Positions 1-6,760 of a stretch of 7,364 nt of DNA are shown here, one piece after another. Source of the stretch: Bordetella parapertussis (GTDB taxonomy: Bacteria > Pseudomonadota > Gammaproteobacteria > Burkholderiales > SG8-39); assembly GCA_945869935.1 (NCBI GenBank), contig CAMBSA010000081.1:1-7364 (forward strand), written 5' to 3'. The position numbers and the translations under genes were made by a program. A model generated the notes under the pieces. The model did no database searches and had not been told where the DNA came from. It saw only the letters and a program-made list of their open reading frames with translations. Positions within the stretch are counted from its first letter, which is position 1. Every line of letters begins with the position of its first letter.

Positions 1-704
1 TTGATCGGGACGAGGTCGTCCCGCAAAGCATCGTTAGGTGCATGAAGCGAAACCGCGAGTGCCACCGGACAAGCCTCGGCAAGGGCATCCATCATGGGAA
101 CGATGCCCGATGTCGATAGCGTGACACGTCGCCGAGACAGCCCATAGCAATTGTCGTCTAGCATCAACTGCAACGCAGGCACGACGTTCTCAAAATTGAG
201 AAGCGGTTCCCCCATCCCCATCAAAACAACGTTCGTTACCGGTCTAACACCATGGTCGCCGGCAGAAGACAGGACGCGATTCGCAAACCAAAGCTGCCCG
301 ATTATTTCCGCCGTACTTAGATTGCGATTAAAGCCCTGCCTGCCTGTGGAGCAGAACTTGCACTCAAGCGCACATCCTGCTTGGGACGAAATGCAAAGCG
401 TTCCCCGACTAACTTCCGGGATGAAAACCGATTCCACGGCATTTCCATTCCCCACGTCCAGAAGCCATTTACGTGTCCCATCTGATGAAGTGTGATCCAG
501 AATCGGGGTTGGACTACGTATTTCTGCAACTAATCCAAGGCGATCTCGAAACGTCTTGGCGAGGTCACTCATCCGGTCAAATTCGGCCTCACCTGAGCGA
601 TGAATCCAACGCGCCAACTGCCGCGCGCGGAAAGGCTTATCGCCAAGATTTGCGACAAACTGCTCCAACTGGGAAACATCGAAGTTGAGCAAATTCGTCG
701 GCAT
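1..704 (-). CDS. rlmN: 23S rRNA (A2503)-C2 / tRNA (A37)-C2 methyltransferase RlmN, 5' part
   Basis: Radical-SAM enzyme that methylates C2 of A2503 in 23S rRNA and A37 in some tRNAs, in the cytoplasm. Only the first 234 codons are present; the gene runs off the left edge (E. coli RlmN has about 384 residues). An N-terminal helical domain with GDKPFRARQ (about 21-29) is followed by SSDGTRKW (about 73-80), then [15 protein letters not shown]. In that motif C111, C115 and C118 are the 4Fe-4S ligands, and C104 matches the methyl-carrying or resolving cysteine. [26 protein letters not shown] and VSLHAPND are all intact, and the reading ends at DDLVPI. The second catalytic cysteine lies outside the window. 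The ATG at 704 is chosen because it aligns with the family start and lies 2 nt after the ndk stop. There is no strong ribosome site, so translation is probably coupled to ndk. The family call is near certain. Confidence 0.97.
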   Translation of the reverse strand, partial: MPTNLLNFDVSQLEQFVANLGDKPFRARQLARWIHRSGEAEFDRMSDLAKTFRDRLGLVAEIRSPTPILDHTSSDGTRKWLLDVGNGNAVESVFIPEVSRGTLCISSQAGCALECKFCSTGRQGFNRNLSTAEIIGQLWFANRVLSSAGDHGVRPVTNVVLMGMGEPLLNFENVVPALQLMLDDNCYGLSRRRVTLSTSGIVPMMDALAEACPVALAVSLHAPNDALRDDLVPI

Positions 705-706
705 GA

Positions 707-1132
707 TCAGCGCGAATTGATCTCGTAGCTGGGGAAAAAATATGCTATTTCATTCCTCGCGTTTTCCGCGCTGTCTGACCCGTGAACGGCATTCGCGTCT
801 ATGCTGTCCGCGAAATCCGCGCGTATCGTTCCCTTTTCGGCTTTCTTGGGGTCCGTCGCCCCCATGAGTTCCCGATTCTTTAGCACGGCGCCTTCACCTT
901 CCAGAACCTGAATCATTACCGGTCCGGATATCATGAAATCAACGAGGTCACGGAAGAAAGGCCGGTCACGATGCACGGCATAGAAGCCTTCGGCATCTTT
1001 CCTTGAAAGGTGCGTCATTTTTGACGCAATAGCCTTGAGACCTGCATCTTCAAATCTTGTGTAAATCTTGCCGATTACGTTTTTCGCTACCGCATCAGGC
1101 TTGATAATTGAAAGCGTACGTTCAATTGCCAC
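707..1132 (-). CDS. ndk: nucleoside diphosphate kinase
   Basis: Transfers the gamma-phosphate from ATP to NDPs through a phosphohistidine, balancing NTP and dNTP pools in the cytoplasm. The 141-residue length is normal for the bacterial enzyme. Family residues are visible: K11 in the N-terminal [12 protein letters not shown] strand, Y51, F59, R87, T93, R104, N114 and the phosphorylated H117 in NAVHGSDS. The start codon is GTG, not ATG. It is supported by GGAGAG five bases upstream and by alignment of [14 protein letters not shown] with known NDKs. The stop TGA lies 2 nt before the rlmN ATG, an order common in Gammaproteobacteria. An extended -10 at 1186-1194 could drive the pair. Nothing in the protein is unusual. 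Confidence 0.98.
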   Translation of the reverse strand: MAIERTLSIIKPDAVAKNVIGKIYTRFEDAGLKAIASKMTHLSRKDAEGFYAVHRDRPFFRDLVDFMISGPVMIQVLEGEGAVLKNRELMGATDPKKAEKGTIRADFADSIDANAVHGSDSAENARNEIAYFFPSYEINSR

Positions 1133-1137
1133 TCAGG

Positions 1138-1143
1138 CTCTCC
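1138..1143 (-). promoter_or_regulatory. ribosome binding site fixing the GTG start of ndk
   Basis: GGAGAG on the minus strand, 5 nt before the GTG at 1132. This is a good Shine-Dalgarno match at normal spacing, and it supports GTG as the start. Confidence 0.75.
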
Positions 1144-1162
1144 GATTCGTTAAATGTAAAGC

Positions 1163-1190
1163 TTGAAAAGTGCATCTAACTTTTTATTTT
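1163..1190 (+). promoter_or_regulatory. candidate plus-strand promoter for the 1197-1394 RNA
   Basis: TTGAAA (1163-1168, five of six bases of TTGACA), a 16-bp spacer, then TATTTT (1185-1190, four of six bases of TATAAT). The expected start is near 1197. The block is AT-rich, so a chance match is possible. The case rests mainly on the terminator that ends the region downstream. Confidence 0.3.
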
Positions 1191-1194
1191 AACA
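1186..1194 (-). promoter_or_regulatory. candidate extended -10 promoter for ndk-rlmN
   Basis: The minus strand reads TGTTAAAAT, a TGn extended -10 with five of six bases of TATAAT. A start near 1179 would give a leader of about 47 nt. No good -35 lies 16-18 bp upstream, as is usual for extended -10 promoters. It overlaps the -10 of a candidate plus-strand promoter, so the two may compete. Confidence 0.4.
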
Positions 1195-1196
1195 GG

Positions 1197-1394
1197 GTTT
1201 TGCTACCAAGTGGCCCGCACTCTATGCGACGTTCGGTGTCGCGAATAATGTACCGAATATGCTCCGAAAGCTTCGATTGTCAGCGCGCCGTCAGTCTAGG
1301 TCAGCCTTTTGAAAGGCGTAGACGGGTAACTTTGAAAAGCAGTCTCTTTCCTCCTCTGTGGCGCGGGACCCGCTGGGTCTCGCGCTATTTTTTT
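1197..1394 (+). ncRNA. candidate structured short RNA or attenuated leader upstream of the response regulator
   Basis: No protein is recognisable here on either strand. The plus strand has several hairpins: 1226-1242 (GCGAC/GTCGC around a TTCGG-containing loop), 1294-1323 (outer GTCTA/TAGAC, inner GCCTT/AAGGC with loop TTGA), and a strong terminator at 1361-1394. Between the last two lies a pyrimidine stretch, 1343-1357, containing CCTCCTC, the complement of a Shine-Dalgarno sequence. A possible promoter lies at 1163-1190. Because ndk points the other way, this terminator does not end any known gene. An independent RNA of about 200 nt is one reading. The other is a leader that attenuates transcription into the response regulator: CGCGCC at 1284-1289 can pair with GGCGCG at 1360-1365 and would break the terminator stem. 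No known RNA family was recognised. The transcript ends are inferred. Confidence 0.4.
1361..1394 (+). terminator. strong rho-independent terminator, plus strand
   Basis: An 11-bp stem (1361-1371 with 1375-1385, one G-U pair) closes a 3-nt loop and is followed by TATTTTTTT at 1386-1394. It lacks a T tract on the minus strand, so it works only rightward. It sits 69 bp before the response regulator start and has no coding gene before it on this strand. Confidence 0.8.
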
Positions 1395-1406
1395 CGGCGC
1401 TGATCG

Positions 1407-1417
1407 CCCCCCCCCCC
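1407..1417 (+). repeat. homopolymeric C11 tract
   Basis: Eleven consecutive C residues between the terminator and a -10-like hexamer at 1421-1426. Tracts of this length can slip during replication. Lying just upstream of a possible -10, a length change would alter promoter spacing. It is the only homopolymer of this length seen in the window. Confidence 0.9.
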
Positions 1418-1420
1418 GAA

Positions 1421-1426
1421 TATCAT
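1421..1426 (+). promoter_or_regulatory. candidate -10 of the response regulator promoter
   Basis: TATCAT matches five of six bases of TATAAT and would place the start near 1433, giving a leader of about 30 nt. The optimal -35 position (1398-1403) holds a poor match, and the spacer is mostly the C11 tract. The promoter may therefore need an activator, possibly the regulator itself. Confidence 0.35.
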
Positions 1427-1462
1427 CTCTTCCATGTTCATGCTCACGAGTGGCCACCTGCC

Positions 1463-2146
1463 ATGCGCGTATTGATCGTAGAAGACGACAAGGCCCTCGC
1501 GGATGGGCTGAAACGAACACTTAGAAATTCAGGTTATGCGGTCGATCATTCCGCTTCCGGTGAACTTGCTTTGAGAGCAGCATCCGAAGAGCACTTCGAT
1601 CTGATTGTTCTCGACGTTGGACTACCAGGCATCAACGGATTCGAGGTGCTCAGAGCACTACGAAAAACTCCGCACTCAGGAAGCATCCTCATCCTCACGG
1701 CAAGAGACGCCGAATCAGACCGGGTCAAGGGACTAGATCTTGGCGCAGACGACTATGTAACCAAACCGTTTTCCCTACCCGAGTTCGAAGCGCGTGTTCG
1801 AGCACTTGTCAGACGGAGCCAGGCGATAAGAAGCCCCGAACTCCGATTCGGGACACTGGTCATCAATACCGCCGCCAAACGGGCACAAATCGCCGGGGAG
1901 CAACTCGAACTGACGCCTCGCGAATGGGGTGTTTTAGAGTACCTGCTTATGCGAGCGGGGCAAGTGGTTAGCAAGGAACAGATGCTGCAGGCGCTATGCA
2001 GTTGGGATATCGCGCTCACGCACAACGCGATCGAAGTATACGTATCCCGGCTAAGGGCGAAGCTGCAGAAAGCGGGGATTCATATAAGAACGGTTCGAGG
2101 TTTTGGCTACATGGTCGAGGATCCGGAAAATCAACAAACGCGCTGA
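1463..2146 (+). CDS. OmpR-family response regulator (TctD/QseB-like)
   Basis: DNA-binding half of a two-component system, 227 residues, the normal length for the family. The N-terminal receiver domain (1-115) has the acidic pair D8/D9, the phosphoacceptor D51 in LIVLDVGLPG, T79 and K101 in the YVTKPF motif. A linker leads to a winged-helix Trans_reg_C domain (about 125-220), with LTPREWGVLEYLL, the recognition-helix region NAIEVYVSRLRAKL and the wing VRGFGYMV. The ATG at 1463 is chosen because MRVLIVEDD is the standard family start; an in-frame extension back to a GTG at 1358 would encode the terminator and C tract. The ribosome site is weak (GAGTGG, 9 nt upstream). The kinase gene follows 6 nt later, so the two are surely cotranscribed. 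Family resemblance is to TctD, QseB and PmrA regulators; the input signal and target genes cannot be read from sequence. Confidence 0.95.
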   Translation: MRVLIVEDDKALADGLKRTLRNSGYAVDHSASGELALRAASEEHFDLIVLDVGLPGINGFEVLRALRKTPHSGSILILTARDAESDRVKGLDLGADDYVTKPFSLPEFEARVRALVRRSQAIRSPELRFGTLVINTAAKRAQIAGEQLELTPREWGVLEYLLMRAGQVVSKEQMLQALCSWDIALTHNAIEVYVSRLRAKLQKAGIHIRTVRGFGYMVEDPENQQTR

Positions 2147-2152
2147 GGATCG

Positions 2153-3532
2153 ATGAGAGCGCCCGAAAGCCTAAAACAACTTCTCTCCTTATGGATCGTA
2201 GCGCCGTTGCTTGCGTTGATTCTTCTGTCCGCAATCCCGACCTACTTCCTAGCAGTACGCGCCGCTAACGATGCCTATGACAATGAACTGCTAGATCCTG
2301 CACTCGTAATCGCCAGCTACCTACGGCAACACGACAATCGTATCGAGTTGATGTTGCCGACTGTCACCCTGGAGGCTTTGCGAATTGACACGGCAGATAG
2401 ACTCTTCTTCCGGGTCCTTGATGCGGACGGTAGCCCAATCATCAGCACTGGCGACATCCCGCCTCCACCGCTCAATGTCATTCCCGCCGGGCATGCGTTC
2501 TACGATGCGGAAATAAACCGGGAACGCGTGCGGGTCGTCGCGTTGACGGTCCCGCGACAGACCGGAAATATTCTCGTACAGGCCGCCGAAACATACGTTA
2601 AGCGGGATCGGCTAGTTAAGGAAATGCTCCTTGGTTCGCTCGCCCCCGCGATTGCAGTCGCCATCGCTGCGGCAATTCTTTTCTGGATTGGAATACGCCG
2701 CAGCCTTGCCCCCTTGACCAGGATGCGGGATGAAATTGCTCGGCGCTCACCCACTGATCTTTCGCCCCTTGCGGAAGCAGACACGCTTCAGGAAGTCCGA
2801 CCTCTCGTTAAAGCGCTGAATCATCTGCTCGGTCGACTGTCCGCAGCGTTGGGAACGCAACAGCGATTCATAGCCAATGCAGCTCATCAATTGCGAACTC
2901 CGCTTGCAGGTCTGAAAACACATGTCGCGCTTGCGCAACGCGAGATCAAGCCAGAAGAAATTCGGTCGCTTCTGACGATGATCGCAAGCGAGACGGAAAG
3001 AGCCAGCCACCTGGCCGTTCAGTTACTGACCTTGGCTCGCGCGGAACCCACGGCAGGGAGCGCTTTGGCCGAATCCCCGGTCAATCTCCGCGAAGTCGCC
3101 GCACGTTCAGTTCAGGAATGGGTGCCCAAAGCCCTTTACAAAGGCATCGACCTCGGCTTTGAACTTGATGACGCTTGGACCAGCGGAGATGCTTTGCTGC
3201 TAAAAGAATTGCTTGGAAATCTTATTGACAATTCGATCGCATATACACCTCCAGATGGCACGGTCACGGTCCGCACTAACGCGACCGGTTCGAAGTGCAC
3301 ATTGGAAATCGATGACAACGGACCGGGGATACCACCAAATGAACACGATCGTGTGTTCGAGCGTTTTTACAGGATGCCCGGCACGTCTGGCGACGGATGC
3401 GGGCTCGGTTTGGCGATCGTAAAGGAAATTGCGGACCGGCATGCAGCAACAGTGGTACTAGACGTGCCACCGTCAGGTCAAGGAAGTCGAATCCGGATCG
3501 AGTTCCAGTCGCTCCACATCCTTCAGCAATAG
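2153..3532 (+). CDS. sensor histidine kinase (TctE/QseC-like, 2CSK_N type)
   Basis: Inner-membrane sensor that phosphorylates the adjacent regulator; 459 residues. The order is: transmembrane helix about 12-36; periplasmic domain about 37-160 of the 2CSK_N type (AYDNELLDPALVIASYL and DRLFFRVLDADG are typical of TctE-like kinases); second transmembrane helix about 162-180; HAMP-like linker about 181-232; HisKA domain with H-box FIANAAHQLRTPL and phosphoacceptor H245; HATPase_c domain with N-box N356/N360, G1 box DDNGPGI (387-393), F-box FERFYR (402-407) and G2 box GLGLA (417-421). All catalytic boxes are intact. The ATG at 2153 has GAGG, overlapping the regulator stop, 4 nt upstream, so translational coupling is likely. 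The last 20 codons overlap the end of tilS on the other strand. TctE senses tricarboxylates in other bacteria, but no tct transport genes are present here, so the ligand is unknown. Confidence 0.95.
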   Translation: MRAPESLKQLLSLWIVAPLLALILLSAIPTYFLAVRAANDAYDNELLDPALVIASYLRQHDNRIELMLPTVTLEALRIDTADRLFFRVLDADGSPIISTGDIPPPPLNVIPAGHAFYDAEINRERVRVVALTVPRQTGNILVQAAETYVKRDRLVKEMLLGSLAPAIAVAIAAAILFWIGIRRSLAPLTRMRDEIARRSPTDLSPLAEADTLQEVRPLVKALNHLLGRLSAALGTQQRFIANAAHQLRTPLAGLKTHVALAQREIKPEEIRSLLTMIASETERASHLAVQLLTLARAEPTAGSALAESPVNLREVAARSVQEWVPKALYKGIDLGFELDDAWTSGDALLLKELLGNLIDNSIAYTPPDGTVTVRTNATGSKCTLEIDDNGPGIPPNEHDRVFERFYRMPGTSGDGCGLGLAIVKEIADRHAATVVLDVPPSGQGSRIRIEFQSLHILQQ

Positions 3533-4885
3533 TTCTGAGAAAGTATCGTCATCTTTCCAAGTCAAAAGCACACTTGGCTCATCTTCATCAGCGCCCCACG
3601 CACAGTCATCAGTTAATCCAGGAATCGACACGAGATCTTCATCACAAAAAATCAAAGGGAGGAACTGGCGCTTCCAGGCCGGAATCCCAAACTGCTGGAA
3701 AACGCTTTTCAACGAACGACTGGGGCGGCGTGAATCCGGTCTGATCCGCTCACCGCCGACACGTGTCCTTACCGTAATCTTGCCCGATTTCAACTTTTGG
3801 GCCGACAAACCCGCGCCTAGCGTGTGCGTAAAATGCAAAGTCCCGCGAAGCTCCAGCAGAGTCATCTTCGCCTCCCCTGCCCAGGTTCGGCTGATTGCAG
3901 TTCCCGCAGAAATAATCGGACCTTCGAGATACAGGTCGTCACGGTAGCGACGATAGCAGGCACCGCCGACTCTGACTTCTAGCTTGGCATCGCGACGCGA
4001 GTCGCAAAGCTGACGCCAAAGTTCAACTGTTGCCGCGGTTGGAGCCGCCTGAAAGCCACGCATTTCCGCCCAGAATCGAATTAAGTTACGCGCTCGTACC
4101 TCCCCCAAATCCCGTAATCTGCTTATCGACAAGGCACCGTTGCTTGCACACGCATCAAAATCTATCTGACCAAGTTCACGGAGCAGTTGCGAGGCCTCTG
4201 CAATGTGCGAGGCGGATCGCGCGATCCTTTGCGTGACACCCGGATATTGCGCCTCCAGTGTAGGTAAAACCGCGTGCCGAAGGAAATTCCGGGGACGTGC
4301 CAAATCTGTATTGCTTTCGTCATCTATCCATGAAAACCCTGCGGTTCGCGCATAACGCTCTATCTCTGATCTCGGGACATCCAAGAACGGCCTTATTATC
4401 TTTATTCTTCCTGATGAGACCAAAGGCATCGCCGCCAACCCGGGAGCGCCAGCGCCTCGCAGTAATTGGACTAGCAGTGTCTCAGCTTGATCATCGCGAT
4501 GGTGACCAAGCAGGAGCGCATCGGCACAATGATTTTCGAGAAGCTTGTAACGCGCCTCCCGGGCTGCCCCCTCGACCCCGAAAGATCGCCAAGGGCTAAG
4601 GTCCGCACGCTCGATAGTCAGGGGGATGTTCAGGTCACTGCATAGCCCCGCACAGAAATCTCCCCAATCATCCGCGTGGGGACTTAAGCCGTGATTTACA
4701 TGAATGGCTCTTAGTGAAAGCCGCAGGGAATCACGCAACGTCACGAGTATGTTGACCAGTGTGACCGAGTCCACTCCTCCAGACAATCCCGCGATAACCT
4801 TCGCCCCCGGACGCAGATCTGATCGCAGCCTATCTTCGACAAGCCTGCTTAATTCAAACGACCGATTCTTCCCGGAATTTGCCAT
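3473..4885 (-). CDS. tilS: tRNA(Ile)-lysidine synthase
   Basis: Attaches lysine to C34 of the CAU-anticodon tRNA-Ile using ATP, making lysidine so that the tRNA reads AUA. Cytoplasmic and normally essential. The protein has 470 residues, within the range of the long Proteobacterial form. It has a PP-loop N-type ATPase domain with SGGVDS at 35-40, HVNHGL at 62-67, [12 protein letters not shown] at 127-138, and the WIDDESN...RNFLR region at 186-203. A middle TilS substrate-binding domain (about 250-320) follows, then a TilS_C domain (about 368-430) with [28 protein letters not shown] and PLIF. The ATG at 4885 overlaps the end of accA by 32 nt and has only a weak GAG before it, which suggests coupling to accA. 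No better start precedes the PP loop. The 3' end overlaps the kinase gene by 60 nt, so the C-terminal 20 residues are encoded antisense to it. Confidence 0.96.
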   Translation of the reverse strand: MANSGKNRSFELSRLVEDRLRSDLRPGAKVIAGLSGGVDSVTLVNILVTLRDSLRLSLRAIHVNHGLSPHADDWGDFCAGLCSDLNIPLTIERADLSPWRSFGVEGAAREARYKLLENHCADALLLGHHRDDQAETLLVQLLRGAGAPGLAAMPLVSSGRIKIIRPFLDVPRSEIERYARTAGFSWIDDESNTDLARPRNFLRHAVLPTLEAQYPGVTQRIARSASHIAEASQLLRELGQIDFDACASNGALSISRLRDLGEVRARNLIRFWAEMRGFQAAPTAATVELWRQLCDSRRDAKLEVRVGGACYRRYRDDLYLEGPIISAGTAISRTWAGEAKMTLLELRGTLHFTHTLGAGLSAQKLKSGKITVRTRVGGERIRPDSRRPSRSLKSVFQQFGIPAWKRQFLPLIFCDEDLVSIPGLTDDCAWGADEDEPSVLLTWKDDDTFSELLLKDVERLELDPDSTSLT

Positions 4886-5822
4886 AGCTCATTAGGCGAT
4901 CGAACCGCATATCGAGCAGCTCGGATGAGCTTCGCTCGCAAACACCACGCAACGCATCAGCGAGCGCCTTTTTCAGGTTCTGCGCAGTTAAAGAGTGATC
5001 ACGATGCGCCCCACCAAGAGGTTCGTTGATAATTTTGTCTATCAAGCCTAGCGTCTTCAAGCGTGTCGCGGTAATCGCCAGTGTATCGGCCGCCTCCGGT
5101 GCCTTCTCAGCACTCTTCCAAAGGATAGAGGCACACCCTTCCGGTGAGATGACCGAATATGTCGAATATTGAAGCATCATTACCACGTCTCCGACTGCGA
5201 TTGCCAATGCACCGCCGGACCCCCCCTCGCCGATAACAGTGCTAACGATTGGTACCTTCAACTCGGCCATAGAGTACAAACACCGCCCGATCGCTTCCGC
5301 CTGCCCACGCTCCTCGGCGCCGATCCCCGGATACGCCCCCGGCGTATCAACAAATGTGACTACAGGCACGCCGAATTTCTCCGCGACACGCATGAGCCGC
5401 ATGGCTTTCCTGTACCCCTCGGGACGAGGCATGCCGAAGTTTCGTTGAATTTTCTCCTTGGTGTCCCGCCCTTTCTGGTGCCCTATCAGCATGACCGCTT
5501 GCCCATTGAACCGCGCCAGTCCCCCTACTATGGAAAGGTCATCTGCATAGGCCCTGTCCCCATGCAGTTCCTCAAAGTCTGAAAAAATCTGGGCGATGTA
5601 GTCAAAGGTGTAAGGCCGTTGGGGATGCCTTGCCACTTGCGCGACCTGCCAGGGACTGAGCTTTGCATAGATATCCTTGGTAAGTGACTGGCTCTTCTTC
5701 TGAAGCCTCTGTATCTCCACAGAGATATCGACGGCGGAATCGTCCTGCACGTACCGAAGCTCTTCGATCTTCGCCTCAAGCTCAGCGATAGGTTGTTCAA
5801 ATTCCAAGAATGTGGTTTTCAT
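4854..5822 (-). CDS. accA: acetyl-CoA carboxylase carboxyltransferase subunit alpha
   Basis: Alpha subunit of the carboxyltransferase that, with AccD, moves the carboxyl group from biotin on AccB to acetyl-CoA, giving malonyl-CoA, the first committed step of fatty-acid synthesis. At 322 residues it is close to the 319 of E. coli. The N-terminal helix [18 protein letters not shown] and [10 protein letters not shown] lead into the crotonase-like fold, with [28 protein letters not shown] (159-174) and the oxyanion motif [10 protein letters not shown] (198-207). [18 protein letters not shown] and EPLGGAH are intact, and the RFDRLMSYG end is followed by a short extra tail. The ATG at 5822 fits the family start. 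A TTG six codons upstream (5840) is in frame but would add a sequence the family lacks. Neither start has a clear ribosome site. tilS follows with a 32-nt overlap, so the two form an operon. Confidence 0.97.
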   Translation of the reverse strand: MKTTFLEFEQPIAELEAKIEELRYVQDDSAVDISVEIQRLQKKSQSLTKDIYAKLSPWQVAQVARHPQRPYTFDYIAQIFSDFEELHGDRAYADDLSIVGGLARFNGQAVMLIGHQKGRDTKEKIQRNFGMPRPEGYRKAMRLMRVAEKFGVPVVTFVDTPGAYPGIGAEERGQAEAIGRCLYSMAELKVPIVSTVIGEGGSGGALAIAVGDVVMMLQYSTYSVISPEGCASILWKSAEKAPEAADTLAITATRLKTLGLIDKIINEPLGGAHRDHSLTAQNLKKALADALRGVCERSSSELLDMRFDRLMSYGKFREESVV

Positions 5823-5861
5823 TGCGATGCCGGATGCCAATCGAACAAGAACTTATTTCAA

Positions 5862-5887
5862 CGGATTCTAATCCGAAGTTAAGTCAA
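5862..5887 (-). promoter_or_regulatory. dyad with embedded -10-like hexamer upstream of accA
   Basis: CGGATT-CT-AATCCG at 5862-5875 is a perfect 6+6 inverted repeat with a 2-bp centre. On the minus strand it contains TAGAAT (5865-5870, five of six bases of TATAAT), which would start accA transcription about 35 nt before its ATG. TTGACT lies upstream at 5882-5887, but only 11 bp separates it from the hexamer, too short for an ordinary sigma-70 promoter. The dyad could be an operator covering the -10. No regulator is assigned. Confidence 0.35.
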
Positions 5888-6037
5888 CGCGCAGAGAGTA
5901 CGTATGTATGAAAACGCGCCAAACATCAGAAGCATCTCGCGCCGGATACATGCCTGCCAATGCGATTGGGGAATCGCTGATCAAGTCCAATTTCGAGGCT
6001 TGAAGGTTCAGCGTTCCCTCTGAGATAGGGGAGTTGC

Positions 6038-6054
6038 GAGGGGGCGTAGCCCTC
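6038..6054. repeat. strong GC-rich hairpin between the HNH gene and accA
   Basis: On the minus strand, GAGGGC and GCCCCCTC pair around a TAC loop (six pairs with one bulged C). It begins 34 nt after the HNH stop, so it may mark that transcript's 3' end, but no T tract follows on the minus strand. On the plus strand it is followed by TTGTT, a poor terminator tail with no gene upstream. The rest of 5823-6087 shows nothing else that can be named. Confidence 0.4.
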
Positions 6055-6087
6055 TTGTTCAGTGGATCCTTAGTATCAAATAAACCT

Positions 6088-6681
6088 TTATGCCGCCTGT
6101 ACTGCAGCAGAATTCAAGATGCGACTATGAGATGCAACGTGCTGCACAAGAAAGTCCATCTGATCGGCAAGAATCTTTCTATTTGAAAGTATCAGATACT
6201 CCGCTTTGTTGGGGACGTAAGGTGCATATACAAGCTCAAGCCCGGCCTCCTGCGGCGTTCGATTTCGCTTAAGGCCATTGCAATGTTTGCAACAACTGAC
6301 CACGTTCATCCAGGTGTCTTTACCTCCACGCGAAAGCGGCAATATATGGTCACGCGTCAGCTTGAAATAAAAAAATTCCCCGGAGCAGTATGCGCAAATA
6401 TTGCGATCGCGCTGAAATAGTTCAGCATTACTGAGAGGAGGGATCTGGTTGAATCCTCGTACTGCTAATGCTTTGCCACGGATTGCGATGATCGATTGCG
6501 CAGTGATGCTTGACCGACACCCAGTTGCACGCGACATCCCGCCATGAAATGTGAACGACGCATCGCCTAGAGTCCAGGCAACGAGATTTTTGGCATAGTA
6601 GAAACAAGCCTGCTGCCAAGTTACCCACCGGTTTGGTACACCATGCTGATCCAAAGTAAGAATCAGCGGAATTTCGGACAT
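6088..6681 (-). CDS. HNH endonuclease-family protein
   Basis: A 197-residue protein with an HNH (beta-beta-alpha metal) fold in its second half. C96-x2-C99 and C131-x2-C134 form the zinc site, DHI at 111-113 carries the catalytic-type histidine H112, and N126 and H133 complete the HNH triad within a typical WMNVVSCCKHCN segment. The N-terminal 85 residues (starting with LILTLDQHGVPNRWVTWQQA, with AIRG at about 66-69) and the tail with YAPYVPNKAEYLILSNR resemble a chromosomal HNH family that I recall from Gammaproteobacteria, whose physiological role is unknown to me. There is no intein, intron or restriction partner nearby. The ATG at 6681 has GGAG 6 nt upstream. An IS3-family end lies about 80 bp upstream and may have replaced part of its promoter. 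A short ORF with a stronger ribosome site overlaps its start. The family call is sure; the function is not. Confidence 0.88.
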   Translation of the reverse strand: MSEIPLILTLDQHGVPNRWVTWQQACFYYAKNLVAWTLGDASFTFHGGMSRATGCRSSITAQSIIAIRGKALAVRGFNQIPPLSNAELFQRDRNICAYCSGEFFYFKLTRDHILPLSRGGKDTWMNVVSCCKHCNGLKRNRTPQEAGLELVYAPYVPNKAEYLILSNRKILADQMDFLVQHVASHSRILNSAAVQAA

Positions 6682-6725
6682 TTGGAACTCCGTGACGGAA
6701 AAGTACTGGCAAGCAGTAAGTTCAT
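6663..6725 (-). CDS. possible 20-codon leader ORF overlapping the HNH start
   Basis: ATG at 6725 is preceded by AGGAGG at 6730-6735, the best Shine-Dalgarno sequence I noticed in the window (spacing 4 nt). It encodes a 20-residue peptide starting MNLLLASTF and stops at 6663-6665, 16 codons... past no domain: nothing in it is recognisable. The frame differs from the HNH gene, whose ATG (6681) falls inside it, so ribosomes ending here could reinitiate at or block the HNH start. It could equally be a chance ORF. Evidence is limited to the ribosome site and the overlap. Confidence 0.3.
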   Translation of the reverse strand: MNLLLASTFPSRSSKCPKFR

Positions 6726-6760
6726 GCTACCTCCTCGCCAAAGTTCATGTGCATATAGTC

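Noticed and set aside
151..495. 114-codon plus-strand open frame
   Set aside because: It is antisense to rlmN, whose conserved motifs on the other strand explain the region fully.
1358..1462. N-terminal extension of the response regulator from a GTG at 1358
   Set aside because: The extension would translate half of the terminator hairpin, the T tract and the C11 run, and OmpR-family proteins start at the MRVLIVEDD strand.
1434..1475. 13-codon ORF (ATG at 1434) overlapping the response regulator start
   Set aside because: It has no ribosome site and no recognisable peptide; only its position next to the predicted transcription start is notable.
3397..3744. 115-codon plus-strand open frame across the kinase/tilS junction
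   Set aside because: It lies in the wrong frame over the kinase end and antisense to tilS; its product is a low-complexity basic sequence with no domain.
5169..5582. 137-codon plus-strand open frame
   Set aside because: It is antisense to the conserved core of accA and has no protein-like features.
6038..6054. Hairpin as a true terminator for the HNH gene
   Set aside because: The stem is good, but no run of T follows it on the minus strand, so it was listed only as a hairpin.
6088..6681. HNH protein as a homing, intron or restriction enzyme
   Set aside because: No group I/II intron, intein, methyltransferase or phage packaging gene adjoins it, and its flanking domains resemble a free-standing chromosomal HNH family.
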